Origin: Arthrobacter sp. 24S4-2
GTDB taxonomy: Bacteria; Actinomycetota; Actinomycetes; Actinomycetales; Micrococcaceae
DNA length: 64,000 bases
Direction: 5' to 3'
NCBI RefSeq assembly: GCF_005280255.1
Contig: NZ_CP040018.1
Span: 4,712,001 to 4,776,000 of the forward strand
Below are positions 32,788 through 41,343 of this stretch, one piece after another; within the stretch, counting starts at the first letter, position 1, and the number at the start of each line of letters is the position of its first letter. The notes under the pieces were generated by a model. That model saw only the letters and a program-made list of their open reading frames with translations, was not told the origin of the DNA and searched no databases. The translations under genes and the position numbers were made by a program.

Positions 32788-35511
32788 TTACCGGGCGGGG
32801 GTTGTCCGGGCATGAGTGTTCTTGGTCTTTCTCTTCCGTCCGCCGCGGACCAGCTGTCCGCCGGGGATGCCGGCTTTAGGGGTGCTGAAGCGGGCAGCGC
32901 GGCGGGAGATGTGGTGCGAGGGCGCGCGGCGACGGACGGCTGGCGGCACGGCTGCCAGTTGCTGGGCGGCCCGGGAGAAGAACCACTTTTTGGCGAATTC
33001 AACCATGACCAGATAGAGCACGGTCATGCCCAGAAGCGCCAGGAAGAACGGCGCGGGCAACAGGTCGAATCCGAGCACACCCGCCAGCGGAGATAACGGA
33101 AGGAAGACACCCAGGCAGACCACTCCAAGGGACGCGCCCAGCAGCCCGATGGAAGGCCGGCTCCGCAGGAAGGGGACCCGCCTGGTCCGGATGGCAAAGA
33201 TGATGAGCGTTTGCGTGGCAATCGACTCAATGAACCAGCCGGCCCGGAACTCTCCGGGAACGGCATTGAAAGCGAACAGCATCAGGGCAAACGTCGCGAA
33301 ATCGAAGATGGAACTGATCGGACCGAAGAGAAACATGAAGCGCCTGATGAACGAAATATTCCAGTGCGACGGAGCCAGCAGCTGTTCCCTGTCCACACGG
33401 TCGCCCGGTATAGCCAGCTGACCGGTGTCGTACAGCAGGTTGTTGAGCAGGATCTGTCCGGGCAGCATTGGCAGGAAGCTCAGCACCACGGACGCCGTGG
33501 CTGCGCTGAACATGTTGCCGAAATTGCTGGACGTTCCCATGAGCACGTACTTGATGGTGTTGGCGAAAATCCTCCGGCCCTCCATCACCCCTTCGGCCAG
33601 GACGCCCAGGTCCTTGTCCATCAGAACGACGTCGGCCGCGTCCTTGGCCACATCGGTGGCGCTGTCCACCGAAATGCCAATGTCCGCTTTGTGCAGGGCC
33701 AGGGCGTCGTTGACGCCGTCACCCATAAAACCCACAGACCCTCCGCTCAGCCGCAGCAGGCCGATAATGCGTGCCTTTTGCTCCGGCGAGACGCGGGCGA
33801 AAATGGTGGCCTGCCTGGCGGCGGCGGCCAGTTCCTCATCGGACATGGCCTCTACCTCGGCACCGGTGAGCGTTCCGCCGGAGAGCACCCCGAGCTCGTC
33901 ACAGACCTTCTCGGCCACCTTGGCGTTGTCCCCCGTGGCGATCTTGACTGTGATGCCCAGGGACTCCAGCTGGTCCAGGGACGCCCTTGCGTTGGCTTTG
34001 GGACGGTCCAGGAAGACGAGGAATCCGGCCAGGGTCAGGTCTTTTTCGTCAGCGGGGCTGATATCCGTCAGTGCGTCGGCGGCCCGGGTGGCCACGGCCA
34101 CCACGCGGGACCCGGCGTCGAACTGTTCATCCAGCAAGGCACGCACCCTGGGCGACGTCCCGCCGCACAGCGCCAGGACGTCCTCCGGCGAACCCTTGGT
34201 GACCATGCGGACCCGGCCTCCGGCCTCGCGGACCAACACACTGGTCCTCCGCCTCAGATGGTCAAAGCCGATCACGTCCAGCCGCTCATAACGGGCAGGT
34301 TCAAACGCAGCGGCGTCACGGCTTTCCCAGAGCGCGGCGTCCAGCGGATTTTGCCCCACGCTCGAACCCTTTGCCTCCGAGTAGTCGGTCTCGGTCGCCA
34401 GCAGGCCCAAGGTCAGCAGCTCGCCTTCGGACATCTCCGGAAATGCCGGCAGGGCACCGGTGAAGCTGATTCTTCCTTCGGTCAGTGTGCCCGTCTTGTC
34501 GGTCACCAGGATGTCCATGTCGCCGAGGTCTTCAATGCAGACCAGGCGCTTGACCAGGACCTTCCGCCGGGCAAGCTGTCGGGTGCCCGTGGACAGGCTG
34601 GTGCTCACGATGGCGGGCAGCAGCTGCGGGGTGATGCCGACGGCGATGGCCAGCGAGAACAGCAGGGACTCGATCAACGGCCGCTGAAGCAGCAGATTCG
34701 CGATGAAGATCAGTGAGGTGAGGACGACAGCGACCTGCAGCAGCAGGAACGAAAATTTCTTAAGTCCCAGCTGGAATTCCGTTTGGGGCTGACGTTCTCC
34801 CAGGCCTAGCGCGATCCGGCCGAATTCGGCGTGGCCACCGGTGGCGACCACCACCCCGGTGCAACTTCCCGACTGGATGACGGTACCCATGAAGGCACAG
34901 GACGCCAGCTCTGCCAGCACCGTCCCGGCAGGAACCTGCGCCGGATCCTTGCTGGCCGGGAGCGACTCCCCCGTCAGTATGCTTTCGTCACACAGCAGAT
35001 CCTTGCTGGTAAGCAGCCGGATGTCTGCCGGGATGATGGCCCCGAGTCCCAGATGCACGACGTCGCCCGGCACCAGGGCGGTGACATCCACTTCGCGGGT
35101 GGTCCCGTCGCGGAGAACCACGGCCCGGTGGGTGACGCGCGAGTGAAGGGCCTCCGCTGCGCGTTCGGCCCGGAATTCATTGGCGAAGCCCAACCCCACG
35201 CTGACCAGCAGGATCACTCCGATCACAATGGAGTTCGTGGCATCTCCCAGGAACAACGACAGCCCTGCCGTGATCAACAGCAGAATCAGGATCGGGCTGC
35301 CCAACTGCCGGCCGAACACGGACCAGCCGCTGGCCTGATGCGTGCGTACGGCGTTGGGACCAAGTTCAGCCAGGCGATTGGCGGCCTCACCGCTGTTCAG
35401 GCCCGCCCTGCCGGAGCCCAGCTGTTCCAGGACCTGGTCCGAGGGAAGCTGGGCGGCGGTGTAGATCGATATTTGCCTTGGATCCCGTTCCTGGCCGTAG
35501 ACGTCCGACAT
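32788..35511 (-). CDS. mgtA: magnesium-importing P-type ATPase, MgtA/MgtB type
   Basis: A 907-residue P3B ATPase. An N-terminal cation-ATPase domain is followed by LTGESLPASKDP (actuator), VTDKTGTLTEGR (phosphorylation site) and MGDGVNDALALHKADIGISV (hinge), with ten helices; the FANEFRAERAAEALHSRV and YDTGQLAIPGDRVD stretches are specific to MgtA/MgtB. The C-terminus carries an extra Arg-rich polar tail of about 50 residues. ATG 35511 aligns with family length; the frame is open to 35571 but would overlap the subtilase gene. It begins 44 bases after that gene, so both may be one transcript. No magnesium leader element is visible. Confidence 0.9.
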   Translation of the reverse strand: MSDVYGQERDPRQISIYTAAQLPSDQVLEQLGSGRAGLNSGEAANRLAELGPNAVRTHQASGWSVFGRQLGSPILILLLITAGLSLFLGDATNSIVIGVILLVSVGLGFANEFRAERAAEALHSRVTHRAVVLRDGTTREVDVTALVPGDVVHLGLGAIIPADIRLLTSKDLLCDESILTGESLPASKDPAQVPAGTVLAELASCAFMGTVIQSGSCTGVVVATGGHAEFGRIALGLGERQPQTEFQLGLKKFSFLLLQVAVVLTSLIFIANLLLQRPLIESLLFSLAIAVGITPQLLPAIVSTSLSTGTRQLARRKVLVKRLVCIEDLGDMDILVTDKTGTLTEGRISFTGALPAFPEMSEGELLTLGLLATETDYSEAKGSSVGQNPLDAALWESRDAAAFEPARYERLDVIGFDHLRRRTSVLVREAGGRVRMVTKGSPEDVLALCGGTSPRVRALLDEQFDAGSRVVAVATRAADALTDISPADEKDLTLAGFLVFLDRPKANARASLDQLESLGITVKIATGDNAKVAEKVCDELGVLSGGTLTGAEVEAMSDEELAAAARQATIFARVSPEQKARIIGLLRLSGGSVGFMGDGVNDALALHKADIGISVDSATDVAKDAADVVLMDKDLGVLAEGVMEGRRIFANTIKYVLMGTSSNFGNMFSAATASVVLSFLPMLPGQILLNNLLYDTGQLAIPGDRVDREQLLAPSHWNISFIRRFMFLFGPISSIFDFATFALMLFAFNAVPGEFRAGWFIESIATQTLIIFAIRTRRVPFLRSRPSIGLLGASLGVVCLGVFLPLSPLAGVLGFDLLPAPFFLALLGMTVLYLVMVEFAKKWFFSRAAQQLAAVPPAVRRRAPSHHISRRAARFSTPKAGIPGGQLVRGGRKRKTKNTHARTTPAR

Positions 35512-35555
35512 GCCGCATCCGTTCGAAAGAGTGGAGTTACGGCTAAGCGTACGGC

Positions 35556-37649
35556 CTAGGACAGCCGCCACGCGTACGCGTAGGGCTGCGGGAACTGGGT
35601 GATCCGGAACGCCCGGATCACGATCTTCGCCTCACCCGGCGGCATGCCCGTCCAGAGCACCTGTTCGACGTTGTTCTGGCGGTCGAAGCCGGAAGAGGCG
35701 GAGGAATTTCCGTGCCGCTCGCTGCCGTCCGGCGCGAAGACCAGGAGGTCCAGGTCGTTCTGCAGCTGGGGACCGGGCGGGTCGGACCACACCAGGGTGA
35801 TCTTCAGCGTCACCCCGGCCGCGGCAAGTTCCGGACTGCCTGCGGCGCCGCGGTGGCGTCTCCCCTGGCCAGTCCGTTTGGGGACCTCTCCCGGGATTTC
35901 GATGGTGAAGGAGTCCTCCTGGCCCTGTTCCAACGGGCCGCCTTCGCCCAGGCCGGCGTTGCCGGGCGCACCGGGAAGAACCACCGACCGTGCCAGGTTC
36001 ACCCTCCCCCAGCCGGAGTTGCCGTTGGGCGAGTCCCCGGCTTCACTGGGGTTGTACTGGCCGGACAGGGTGTCGGCGCCGTTGATCAGCAGGGCCTTGA
36101 TCAGTGCGGCGCTGGGCGCGGCCAGGCCATTCTTCACCAGGGTCTCGCGGAGCACGGCGGCGCAGCCGGCAACCAGCGGGGTTGCCATGGAGGTGCCGGA
36201 ATCAAAGAAGAACAGCGGGTCGGTGGAGGTGCCGAAAGTGTTGCTCATCGGGGCGTTCCGCGACAGGGTGGAAAGGATGCTGGTTCCCGGCGCCACGACG
36301 TCGGGCTTGATGCGCCCCTCCTTTGTGGGCCCGCGGCTGGAGAACGCCACCATCCCGTCCGGGTTGTTGGCCTGCTTGTCCCGCTTGACCGGATTCGAGG
36401 GGAAGTCGCCCGGCCAATAGGTGCCGTAGGATGGCGCGAATTCCTTGCGGAGGCTTTCGCTGGCGCCCACCGTAATGCAGTTCTTGGCCGCCGACTGGGA
36501 TCCGATGGAGTTCGAGTCCACCACGCCGTCGCTATTGCCGTCCACGCCGTCGTTCCCGGCCGCAAAGCAGATCACCTGGTCCTGGTGGTTCCACACGAAT
36601 TCGTCGATTTCCCGTGAGCTGGCGTCATAGGGAAGATTCAGTCCGGGCACGCCCCAGGAGTTCGTGTGCACGCGTGCGCCGTCCTCGTACGTGGTCTGGA
36701 AGAGGTCGTTGAGGTTTACCGGGATGCCGCCGAGGCCGCCGTTGGAGTCGAGGACACTCTGCAGGATCAGCTGCGCCTCGGGCGCCGTTCCCTCAATGTC
36801 CCCGCCCATGGTGGCCGAGTTTCCCCGGCCCAGCACCGAGCCGGCCACGTGGGTGCCGTGGCCCTGCGGATCGTCCGCTTTGTCCGGCGCCGTCCGGCCC
36901 AGGGCGTAGAGCGTCCTGACCCGCCCGGTGAACGCCGGGTGCGGGTTGGCGCCGTCGCCCTTGTCGAAACCGGTGTCGGCGACCGCCACCACCTCACCGT
37001 CGCCGCGGTATGTTGTCCCGTTGAGCTGCACCTGGGCGTTCAGGATCTCCCGCGCCACGTTGTTGAACAGCTGCCGCTCGCGCACCGGATGGATCTCGCG
37101 GATTTCGTCGATCCTGGCCAGCTCCGGAAGCTGCCCCACCGAGGTGGTGATGCGCAGTTTCCCGGGTGTTACGGCGACGGCGTCGGGTTCCACCCTGGCT
37201 GCCGCGGCAACCCGCGCGATCAGGTCCGGGCCGGCCTCGATACCCGGGTGCAGGAGCAGGTCCACGCGCTCCAGCCGGCGGTCCGGATGGGGTTCGTGGT
37301 CAGCCAGGGACCGGACGTCGCCCGTGTCCGCACCGCGCGGCAGCAGGGGCGGCGGGATCTTGAAGACACGCGAGTACACGTCGGCCCAGCTTACGAACGG
37401 CAGGTCCCGCAGGCGGTTCAGGTCTTCCGGGGGGAACGAAACGAGGTAGGTGTTGTCCGAGACGTATTCCTGCATGCGGACGTCGAGGCCCTCAAGCTCT
37501 GCGCGCTGTTCCGCCGTCAGCGGTTCGGCGGTCTGGATGAGGATGTGGTCCGACTCCGAGGCGTCCTCGGCAACCAGCCCGGCATCACGCAGGGCACGGT
37601 TCTGTTTGATCGGATCAATGGTGATGCCGTTGATGGTGATTTCAGACAT
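35556..37649 (-). CDS. S8 family serine peptidase (subtilase)
   Basis: A 697-residue subtilisin-like protease. Catalytic Asp is in VAVADTGFDKGD, His in QGHGTHVAGSVLG and Ser in SGTSMATPLVAG, with the oxyanion Asn region CFAAGNDG. Residues 1-200 form a proregion-like part; the last 130 residues look like a beta-sandwich domain (LKITLVWSDPPGP then LVFAPDGSERHG). No signal peptide or membrane helix precedes the start MSEITINGITIDP, which has GGAGG nine bases upstream. The enzyme therefore appears cytosolic or leaves by another route, unusual for a subtilase. It precedes mgtA in the same direction. Confidence 0.88.
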   Translation of the reverse strand: MSEITINGITIDPIKQNRALRDAGLVAEDASESDHILIQTAEPLTAEQRAELEGLDVRMQEYVSDNTYLVSFPPEDLNRLRDLPFVSWADVYSRVFKIPPPLLPRGADTGDVRSLADHEPHPDRRLERVDLLLHPGIEAGPDLIARVAAAARVEPDAVAVTPGKLRITTSVGQLPELARIDEIREIHPVRERQLFNNVAREILNAQVQLNGTTYRGDGEVVAVADTGFDKGDGANPHPAFTGRVRTLYALGRTAPDKADDPQGHGTHVAGSVLGRGNSATMGGDIEGTAPEAQLILQSVLDSNGGLGGIPVNLNDLFQTTYEDGARVHTNSWGVPGLNLPYDASSREIDEFVWNHQDQVICFAAGNDGVDGNSDGVVDSNSIGSQSAAKNCITVGASESLRKEFAPSYGTYWPGDFPSNPVKRDKQANNPDGMVAFSSRGPTKEGRIKPDVVAPGTSILSTLSRNAPMSNTFGTSTDPLFFFDSGTSMATPLVAGCAAVLRETLVKNGLAAPSAALIKALLINGADTLSGQYNPSEAGDSPNGNSGWGRVNLARSVVLPGAPGNAGLGEGGPLEQGQEDSFTIEIPGEVPKRTGQGRRHRGAAGSPELAAAGVTLKITLVWSDPPGPQLQNDLDLLVFAPDGSERHGNSSASSGFDRQNNVEQVLWTGMPPGEAKIVIRAFRITQFPQPYAYAWRLS

Positions 37650-37793
37650 GGAATTGTGCCTCCAGGCGATCCGCCGGAAATAGGCCGCCGGCAACTGCTT
37701 CGGCACCCGGTGGCCGGGTGCGCTTTAGAAGGAGACCTGGGCCTCCGCCGAGCGACGGCCCCGGAAGGTGAGCGCCAGCATACGCTCGGCTCC

Positions 37794-39638
37794 CTAGGCG
37801 GTCAATGGCGCGCGAAAGGCAGGCTCAGCAGCGGGCCTCGCCTGCGGCAGGTTGCCGTCGTCCTCGTAGGCGGTGGCTCCGGCGAGGTCGCGGCCGGCGA
37901 TGTAGCCGAACGTGAGGGCGGGTCCCAGGTTGATGCCGCCGGCGGGGTAGTGCCCGCCCATCACATTCGCCTGGTCATTGCCCGCCACGTACAGGCCGGC
38001 GATCGGTTCGCCGTCGTTGTCCAGCACCCGTGAGCTGCCGTCGGCGTCGAGTCCGGCGAAGGTCCCGAAACTGCCGGGCACCACGCGGACCGCGTAGAAC
38101 GGCCCCTTTTCGATGGGCCCCAGTGACGGGTTGGGCCGCGTCCTGGCATCGCCGCCGTAACGGTTGAAGGCTGTCTCGCCGCGGCCGAAGTCCGGATCCA
38201 CACCGAGGCGGGCGTTGCGGTTGAACTCCCCGACGGTCGCTTTGAGGCCGGCGGGGTTGATCCCGCATTTGGCGGCGAGTTCCTCGATGGTCCTGCCCTT
38301 CTTCAGGTAGCCCGAACGGAGGTAGGGGAACAGCGGCACCGGCAGCGGCTTGGCCATGCCCAGCGGGAACCTCCGGACAAACGTGCTGTCCGCGATCTGC
38401 CAGGACTCGGCCGTCCCGCCTTCGGGGGTGGCCGCCATCAGCGCCGAGACGTAGTCGTAGTAGCCGTTGGCCTCGTTCACGAACCGCTTGCCGGTGGCCA
38501 GGACCCCGATGCTGCCCGGTTTGGCGCGGTCCATGATGTGCGGGAAGATCCCGGTCCGGCCGTTGCTGTACGCCACCAGCGAAACGGGGCACCAGGCCGC
38601 CGGGGATTTCACATCGGTCCTGAACCGGGCACCCACGGCCTGGGCCAGGCTGATGCCGTCCCCGTTTGTTTCCCTCGGTGCCAGCGTCCAGTGTTCGCGG
38701 CCGGTGGGAGTATGGGGAAACAGCTCCTTCCGGCGCTGGACGTCGTTCGGGAATCCGCCCGCCGCCAGCACGACGCCGCGTGCGGCATTGATCTGCAGCT
38801 CACCTTCCGGGGAGCCGACGACGGCGCCGGTCACCTTACCGGTGTTGTCGGTGAGGAGCCGTTTGGCGGGCGTGGAGACGCGGAGGTCCACGCCCAGGTC
38901 ATCAGCTGATTTCATCAGGCGCCCGGTCAGGGCGGTGCCGTTGACCAGCTGCATGTTCCGGCGGTGCGTCAGCAGGTCCAGGAGATGGAGACCGAAGCGC
39001 CAGCCGGCGTGGAAGATCCCTTTTGGGTTTCCCTGCGAGGCGGAGAGGAACTTGGTGAGGTCCGGGCCGGCCATGATGCCCATGCCCAGGAAGGATGTCT
39101 CGTAGAGCTGGTGGCGCATCTTCCGCCGGAGCTCCGGACGGATTTTCCGCGCGTTGATCGGCTTGGGACCCACCGAGCGGTTGCCCCTTCCTGCGCCCGG
39201 AACCTTGCCGTAGATGTCATTGATCCTGGCGCCGGGGACGAACTGCAGGGACGTCTTGTCCTGGAAGAATCCCACCATGTGCGGCACGCCCTCGAGGAAG
39301 GCGTCAACCCTGTCCGCCTGGTACTCCTCCCCCAGCGTGTGACGGAGGTAGGTGCGCAACGTTTCCCTGTCCTCTTTCACGCCTGCAGCCCTCGCCAGGG
39401 GGTTCCCGGGAGTCCAGGCCCAGCCGCCGGACCAGGATGTGGCTCCGCCGCACACCCCGGCCTTTTCCACCACGATGACGGTGAGGCCGTGGTACGCCGC
39501 CGTCACGGCGGCCGACAGGCCGCCGGCTCCGGAACCGACCACCAGGACGTCGCAGTCAAGGACGGGAAGCCGGTCCTGCTCCCGAATAGAGGCCGGGGCC
39601 GGTGTGGAGGCGGTGCTCGTGTTCATGGGATTCTCCAT
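37794..39638 (-). CDS. FAD-dependent dehydrogenase, KstD/fumarate-reductase-like
   Basis: A 614-residue flavoprotein. The FAD-binding CDVLVVGSGAGGLSAAVTAA is near residue 30, a second FAD segment GLYVAGNDQANVMGGHYPAGG near the end, and the middle domain resembles 3-ketosteroid delta1-dehydrogenases and fumarate/urocanate reductases. It would insert or remove a C=C bond next to a carbonyl. Starts at 39638 or 39626 are both possible. It is last in a leftward gene row with an AKR, a TIM-barrel enzyme, an OYE-like reductase and a Gfo/Idh dehydrogenase. A second, related flavoprotein is at 49742. The steroid label is not justified without activity data. Confidence 0.83.
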   Translation of the reverse strand: MENPMNTSTASTPAPASIREQDRLPVLDCDVLVVGSGAGGLSAAVTAAYHGLTVIVVEKAGVCGGATSWSGGWAWTPGNPLARAAGVKEDRETLRTYLRHTLGEEYQADRVDAFLEGVPHMVGFFQDKTSLQFVPGARINDIYGKVPGAGRGNRSVGPKPINARKIRPELRRKMRHQLYETSFLGMGIMAGPDLTKFLSASQGNPKGIFHAGWRFGLHLLDLLTHRRNMQLVNGTALTGRLMKSADDLGVDLRVSTPAKRLLTDNTGKVTGAVVGSPEGELQINAARGVVLAAGGFPNDVQRRKELFPHTPTGREHWTLAPRETNGDGISLAQAVGARFRTDVKSPAAWCPVSLVAYSNGRTGIFPHIMDRAKPGSIGVLATGKRFVNEANGYYDYVSALMAATPEGGTAESWQIADSTFVRRFPLGMAKPLPVPLFPYLRSGYLKKGRTIEELAAKCGINPAGLKATVGEFNRNARLGVDPDFGRGETAFNRYGGDARTRPNPSLGPIEKGPFYAVRVVPGSFGTFAGLDADGSSRVLDNDGEPIAGLYVAGNDQANVMGGHYPAGGINLGPALTFGYIAGRDLAGATAYEDDGNLPQARPAAEPAFRAPLTA

Positions 39639-39673
39639 AGTGGTTCTCTCGGTGTCTCTCAGTGGCCGCGTTG

Positions 39674-40510
39674 TTAGTGGCCGTAGTTGTCTGAATCGAG
39701 GCGCGGCGGGGCGCCGGTCTCCAGTGCGTTGATGGCCGCCAAGTGGGCCGGTGTCAGCTCGAAACGGAAGACATCCAGGTTTTGCCGTTGCCGGGAGTCG
39801 CTGGCGGATTTCGGCACAGCGATGCGGCCCTGCTGCACGTGCCAGCGCAGCACGATCTGGCCCGGCGTCCTGCCCAGTTCCTGCGCCGGCCCGGTGATGG
39901 CGGGGCTGGCCATGAAGTCCCCGTTCCGGCCCAGCGGGCTGTACGCGCCGGTGATGATGCCGTGCTCCCGGTGGAAAGCGAGCTGTCCGGGCTGGCCGTG
40001 GGCAGGGTCCACCTGCACCTGGTTGACCGGCACAGTCAGCCCGGCAGCCAGGACCTGGCGCAGGTGGGTGGGCTTGAAATTGGAGACACCCCAGGCACGG
40101 ATGGCGCCGTCGTCCGCCAGCTGCTGGAGGCCTTCACAGGCCGCGACGAAGCGGCCCAGCGAGGGGTTGGGCCAGTGGACCAGGAACAGGTCCAGGTAAT
40201 CCACGCCCAGCCGCCCCGCGGAGCGGTCAAAAGCGGTGCGGACGCCGTCCCGGCTGTGCCAGTCCTTATTGAACTTGGTGGTGAGGAAGAGGTCTTTCCG
40301 TGCGATCCCGCTGCGTCGGATTCCCTCCCCGACGGCGTCTTCGTTGCCGTAGTTTTCGGCGGTGTCGATGTGGCGGTAGCCGTTGGCGATGGCGCGCTCC
40401 ACGGCATCGGCGGCTGCCTCGCCCACCATCGGCCAGGTGCCCAGCCCGATCAGCGGGACGCGGACTCCGGCGGCGAGTTCCGCCGTCGTGCTTTCCAGCA
40501 CTTCGCTCAC
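39674..40510 (-). CDS. aldo/keto reductase
   Basis: A 278-residue AKR (AKR5-like, 2,5-diketo-gluconate-reductase type). The tetrad is Asp49 and Tyr54 (HIDTAENYGNE), Lys79 (LTTKFNK) and His112 (FLVHWPNP). GTG 40510 overlaps the stop of the TIM-barrel gene by four bases (GTGA), which fixes the start and shows translational coupling. It probably reduces a ketone or aldehyde intermediate of the pathway encoded by this cluster. Confidence 0.87.
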   Translation of the reverse strand: MSEVLESTTAELAAGVRVPLIGLGTWPMVGEAAADAVERAIANGYRHIDTAENYGNEDAVGEGIRRSGIARKDLFLTTKFNKDWHSRDGVRTAFDRSAGRLGVDYLDLFLVHWPNPSLGRFVAACEGLQQLADDGAIRAWGVSNFKPTHLRQVLAAGLTVPVNQVQVDPAHGQPGQLAFHREHGIITGAYSPLGRNGDFMASPAITGPAQELGRTPGQIVLRWHVQQGRIAVPKSASDSRQRQNLDVFRFELTPAHLAAINALETGAPPRLDSDNYGH

Positions 40511-41343
40511 TTGCTTCCTGCTTTCTGGAGGTTGTCCGCTGCCTGCAGTACCGCGTCGGCTGCAGTTTTGAGGTTCCGGGCCCAGCCAAGTTCCCCGAGT
40601 TCGGCAACGCGCCGGTCCGACGGCGTTTCCACGCTCACGGGCGTTCCGGCGGGGAAGGCGGCCACCAATGAAGCGAGATCGAACCCGCCCTCGCCGGGGA
40701 CGCCGCGCTCCGAACGGGACTCGGTGACGAGGCCGTCGCGGCTTGCGGGCCGCAACGCCGGACCGTCGCAAAGCTGCAGCAACGGGACCAGGTCCTGGCT
40801 GCCTGCCAACTGTTCGTACGTGCCGCCGAAACGGTTGAAATGCAGGGCGTCCACCACTATGTTGCAGCCTGCGTGGCGGGCAAGCGCCGCCGCGGCGGGG
40901 ATGGAGCTCACCGGCTGGTAGGAGATCGGTTCCAGCGTGGGCACGATGCCGAAGCCCCGCCCGTCTTCCGTCATCCGAGCGAGGGTGTCCGCCAGTCTGG
41001 CAGTGTCCGCGTCGGCGCCGGCGACGGTCAGCGAACTGGCGCCCAGTGCCTGGCCTGCTGCCATCATGCGCAGCCAGGCCTCACGCTGCTCGCTGCCGTC
41101 CAGGAGCAGGAACTCAATGTCCTTCACTGCCACCCCGGTGTCCCGCATCCGGGCCAGGGTTTCCTTGAGCATGGGCGAGCCCGGCTGCAGGTCGTAGGCG
41201 CGTTCGGTGGCAGTGACCGGCCGCACCCGGGCGCCGATGAAGTCGAAGCCCGTCTGTGCGGCGATGCTCACGAGCTCCGGCGGAGCCGTTCCCACCAGGG
41301 ACAACTGGGCCAGGCCCACTTGGCGGTGTGGATACGTGGTCAT
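40507..41343 (-). CDS. sugar phosphate isomerase/epimerase-like TIM barrel
   Basis: A 278-residue AP_endonuc_2 fold protein (xylose-isomerase-like TIM barrel). Metal-ligand candidates are Glu in VPTLEPIS, Asp and His in VVDALHFNRFGG and Glu near the end in VSVETP. This superfamily covers isomerases, epimerases and dehydratases such as 3-dehydroshikimate dehydratase, so the reaction is open. It overlaps by four bases both the gene before (41340) and the gene after (40510), locking it into the cluster. Confidence 0.8.
   Translation of the reverse strand: MTTYPHRQVGLAQLSLVGTAPPELVSIAAQTGFDFIGARVRPVTATERAYDLQPGSPMLKETLARMRDTGVAVKDIEFLLLDGSEQREAWLRMMAAGQALGASSLTVAGADADTARLADTLARMTEDGRGFGIVPTLEPISYQPVSSIPAAAALARHAGCNIVVDALHFNRFGGTYEQLAGSQDLVPLLQLCDGPALRPASRDGLVTESRSERGVPGEGGFDLASLVAAFPAGTPVSVETPSDRRVAELGELGWARNLKTAADAVLQAADNLQKAGSK

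Noticed and set aside
33211..34716. Open frame of about 500 codons antisense to mgtA
   Set aside because: Composition is that of a reverse-strand shadow (His, Gln, Gly, Val rich); the mgtA frame has all P-type ATPase motifs.
35512..35555. Magnesium riboswitch or leader before mgtA
   Set aside because: Only 44 bases separate mgtA from the upstream gene, too short for an M-box.
37703..37721. GCACCCGG-TGG-CCGGGTGC hairpin between the flavoprotein and subtilase genes
   Set aside because: In the direction of transcription no T-run follows, so it is not called as a terminator; an operator role has no support.
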